DNA of 64,000 bases from SP5GCR1 sp965199685. Lineage in GTDB: Bacteria > Pseudomonadota > Gammaproteobacteria > Poriferisulfidales > Oxydemutatoraceae. This document shows, piece after piece, positions 62,197-64,000 of this stretch (positions within the stretch are counted from its first letter, which is position 1; every line of letters starts with the position of its first letter). The DNA is taken from the NCBI GenBank assembly GCA_965199685.1, contig OZ241323.1, forward strand, positions 62,001 to 126,000. Direction: 5' to 3'. Made by a program: the position numbers and the translations under genes. Below the pieces are notes generated by a model. It worked only from the letters and a program-made list of their open reading frames with translations. It was not told the origin of the DNA and did no database searches.

Positions 62197-62736
62197 CTAC
62201 TCTTTTTCATCATCTCTTGGCTTATCAAGAAGTTTAAAACTTCCTCCCATTTCTATGAATACTGGCCCACGCCAATTCCCATCCTTAGATAAAAATTCAG
62301 CTTCGACATACGTTGCTGGAGGAGCATTAACCTCTCTACAGTTTTTTAATGGATTTGAAGGACAAGGCTCGTCTCCATCTTCATCGGAAACAAATCCTTC
62401 TGTAGCTTCTAAGGCATATTCTTCTGCTATTTTAAGAAATACGACCTCTGTATTTTCAAAATAGCACCCTTCTTCATTAGAAACTAGCTCAAGAACCTTA
62501 GGGCTTTGAGTAGTTATTGTCTCTCTAGCTTCTACTTGAGAGAGCCTTTTCTTATAAAGCTTTTCTATTCCTGATTTAGTGCAAATAATAAATCCACCAT
62601 CTTCTGCTATATTTTTGTACCTTGTATTTGTATACCAGTCCCTAGCCGAGGCATTAGAAGAGAAGAGGAGTAGTAAAAGAGAGAAGCCGCACAGAGCAAT
62701 TCTAAAAAAATCTAGTGAAAATAAATAGTTAAACAT
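62197..62736 (-). CDS. Secreted four-cysteine domain protein, signal-peptide form
   Basis: A 179-residue, diverged member. Signal peptide IALCGFSLLLLLFSSNASA; domain blocks GGFIICTKSGIEKLYKKRLS, PKVLELVSNEEGCYFEN, EPCPSNPLKNC, PATYVEAEFLSKDG and GPVFIEMGGSFKLLDKPRD. The cysteines ICT, GCY, CPS and KNC are kept. It stands back to back with the 63479 gene, exactly as 47001 does with 48286. Confidence 0.75.
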   Translation of the reverse strand: MFNYLFSLDFFRIALCGFSLLLLLFSSNASARDWYTNTRYKNIAEDGGFIICTKSGIEKLYKKRLSQVEARETITTQSPKVLELVSNEEGCYFENTEVVFLKIAEEYALEATEGFVSDEDGDEPCPSNPLKNCREVNAPPATYVEAEFLSKDGNWRGPVFIEMGGSFKLLDKPRDDEKE

Positions 62737-62778
62737 AATTTCCTTTTTCTCCTAATGGATAACAATAGCAATGTAGTG

Positions 62779-62807
62779 AGAATACGATATTTGATGTGAA
62801 TAGTCAA
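62779..62807 (-). promoter_or_regulatory. Promoter of signal-peptide-form gene
   Basis: Minus-strand TTGACT (62802-62807), 17-bp spacer, TATTCT (62779-62784). Confidence 0.65.
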
Positions 62808-62844
62808 TTTATTGTACGATGCTTGTCAACCCAAAGTGAAATAT

Positions 62845-63055
62845 GGGGCTGTTGAGAAAGCATTCTTGAGCCGTAGGGGAGGGCTAACATGCCCTCCCGA
62901 AACGCGATGCGCTTGCACAAGTAGAATCGCCGATTGAACCAGTAGGTTAATCGGCGTAACATTGTTCAGAACCTTAACAACCACCCCGTCAGGCTTCGCC
63001 TGCCACCCCTCCACAGGAGGGGAATGTACTAATGCAGACACTTTTTCAACAGCCC
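62845..63055 (-). repeat. MITE-like element, 211 bp, between divergent genes
   Basis: Same length, orientation and interior as 47686-47896; ends GGGGCTGTTGAGAAAG and CTTTTTCAACAGCCC. A further partial copy lies near 63180-63240. Confidence 0.75.
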
Positions 63056-63282
63056 GATGTTAGCCCTCCCCTACAGTTGGTTACCATAAGTTTAATGGCG
63101 CAAGCGGTTACGTTTGAGCCAGTAGGTTAATCGGCAATTTAATAAGTCTGCCCCTACAGGGGGTTCATGTAAAGATGGTGGGTACGCAAAAAACCACCCT
63201 GTCAGGCTTCGCCTGCCACCCCTCCACAGGAGGGGAATAGTCTGCCCCTACTGGTATAGGTTACGTTGTGATTCTGATGGGT

Positions 63283-63311
63283 TTGACACCTTGAAGGTGC
63301 GGTCTTATGCT
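63283..63311 (+). promoter_or_regulatory. Promoter with embedded palindrome, anchored-form gene
   Basis: TTGACA (63283-63288), 17-bp spacer with CACCTTGAAGGTG, TATGCT (63306-63311). Confidence 0.65.
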
Positions 63312-63478
63312 GTTATTATGTGTGGAAATTAATAGCTTTCGGGTTGCCAAAACCTATAAGCTGGGCAAGATTTTGAGAAATGCAATTTTAGAGTGTTAGA
63401 GTAGCCGAATAGACCATAAAAGTACGGTGATCTCAAGCGAATAGTGATTGCTAAATTCATATGCTTAATGGAGGAAAA

Positions 63479-64000
63479 ATGAACAGAGAAAACATGATGG
63501 CCAATATACAAAAAGACTGGAACGAGAACCCTCACTGGGAAAACATCAAACGCACCTGCAGTGTGGCAGATGTCGTCCGCTTGAGTGGTTCGCTACATCA
63601 AGCGTATGCTGATGCGCGTTTGGGGTTGGAGAAATTATGGAACTTATCAAAGGAAGGATCCAAAACAAACGGAGTTGTCAGGCTGTCTTTGATTACCATT
63701 ATTTTGACTCTGGTCGTAGCGATAGGTGGTTGTAGCACTGCTTCTCAATATCAATACAATGAAAGAGAGGAGTATAATTATGAGGAAGGAGTAGAGCAAG
63801 ACCAGGAAGAGGAGGTTAAGCAGGATCAGAAAGCAGCTGAGCAAGGAGATGCAGCGGCTCAAAAAAAAGATATAGCGGTTTACAAAAACACAAGGTATAT
63901 AAGTAAAGACGGTGGATTTATTATTTGCACCAAAGAAGGAGTAGAAAAGCTTTATAAGAAAAGGCTCTCTCAAATAGAAAAGAGAGAAGTAATGTACACC
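63479..64000 (+). CDS. Four-cysteine domain protein, membrane-anchored form, 3' partial
   Basis: The first 174 codons are in the window. N-terminus MNRENMMANIQKDWNENPHW, membrane segment VVRLSLITIILTLVVAIGGCST, acidic linker with QKAAEQGDAAAQ, then the start of the domain (KDGGFIICTKEGVEKLYKK) up to SQIEKREVMYT at the window edge. GGAGG lies before ATG 63479. By family length about 110 codons are missing. Confidence 0.75.
   Translation, partial: MNRENMMANIQKDWNENPHWENIKRTCSVADVVRLSGSLHQAYADARLGLEKLWNLSKEGSKTNGVVRLSLITIILTLVVAIGGCSTASQYQYNEREEYNYEEGVEQDQEEEVKQDQKAAEQGDAAAQKKDIAVYKNTRYISKDGGFIICTKEGVEKLYKKRLSQIEKREVMYT

Noticed and set aside
62153..62464. 103-codon plus frame
   Set aside because: Antisense of the secreted four-cysteine gene at 62197-62736.
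1..64000. tRNA, rRNA or CRISPR loci
   Set aside because: I looked through the gaps and saw no cloverleaf with a CCA-type end, no rRNA text and no spaced short repeats. A covariance-model scan was not possible here.

Overview
The window looks like a gammaproteobacterial chromosome. The evidence is a complete dcw (division and cell wall) cluster in canonical gammaproteobacterial order, leuCD, pntAB, a Pal lipoprotein, an AlgZ/AlgR-like regulator pair and an SCO/di-heme peroxidase pair. Genus cannot be told from the sequence. Heavy repeat content, many TPR/Sel1 proteins, a GLUG-type adhesin and a vanadium haloperoxidase would suit a marine, possibly host-associated bacterium; that is inference.

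Layout. 1-7937 is the 3' part of a giant GLUG/Ig-like repeat surface protein, broken by a frameshift near 6090-6110. 8076-10126 is leuCD. 10493-11024 is a small gene plus a DUF2335 membrane protein. 11311-28653 is one gapless run, mraZ-rsmH-ftsL-ftsI-murE-murF-mraY-murD-ftsW-murG-murC-murB-ddl-ftsQ-ftsA-ftsZ, covering lipid II synthesis, septal peptidoglycan synthesis and the Z-ring; pal follows. 30302-32091 is a LytS/AlgZ-type kinase with its LytTR regulator.

From 32.2 kb the window becomes accessory. It holds an IS3-family remnant, then two inverted genes that fuse an IS3 OrfA-type helix-turn-helix to 17-19 TPRs, with debris of further copies. A Pro/Ser-rich coiled-coil protein follows. pntAB (40395-43336) and SCO plus di-heme peroxidase (44090-46092) are ordinary islands between dispersed repeats.

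47001-64000 is a shuffled array of one unrecognised four-cysteine secreted or anchored domain. It occurs with a signal peptide (47001-, 49628+, 53760+, 62197-) or behind a cytoplasmic N-terminus plus membrane segment borrowed from a Sel1-repeat protein (48286, 52407, 56314, 63479; the Sel1 parent is 57781-59391). A block of about 4.1 kb is tandemly duplicated, carrying dead integrase fragments and a decayed IS3 element. Each gene class has its own conserved promoter. A vanadium-dependent haloperoxidase (59508-61733) lies inside the array.

A MITE-like repeat family runs through the whole window. It has GGGGCTGTTGAAAAAGT terminal inverted repeats and stem-loops whose arms covary around a fixed loop; it fills nearly every long intergenic gap.
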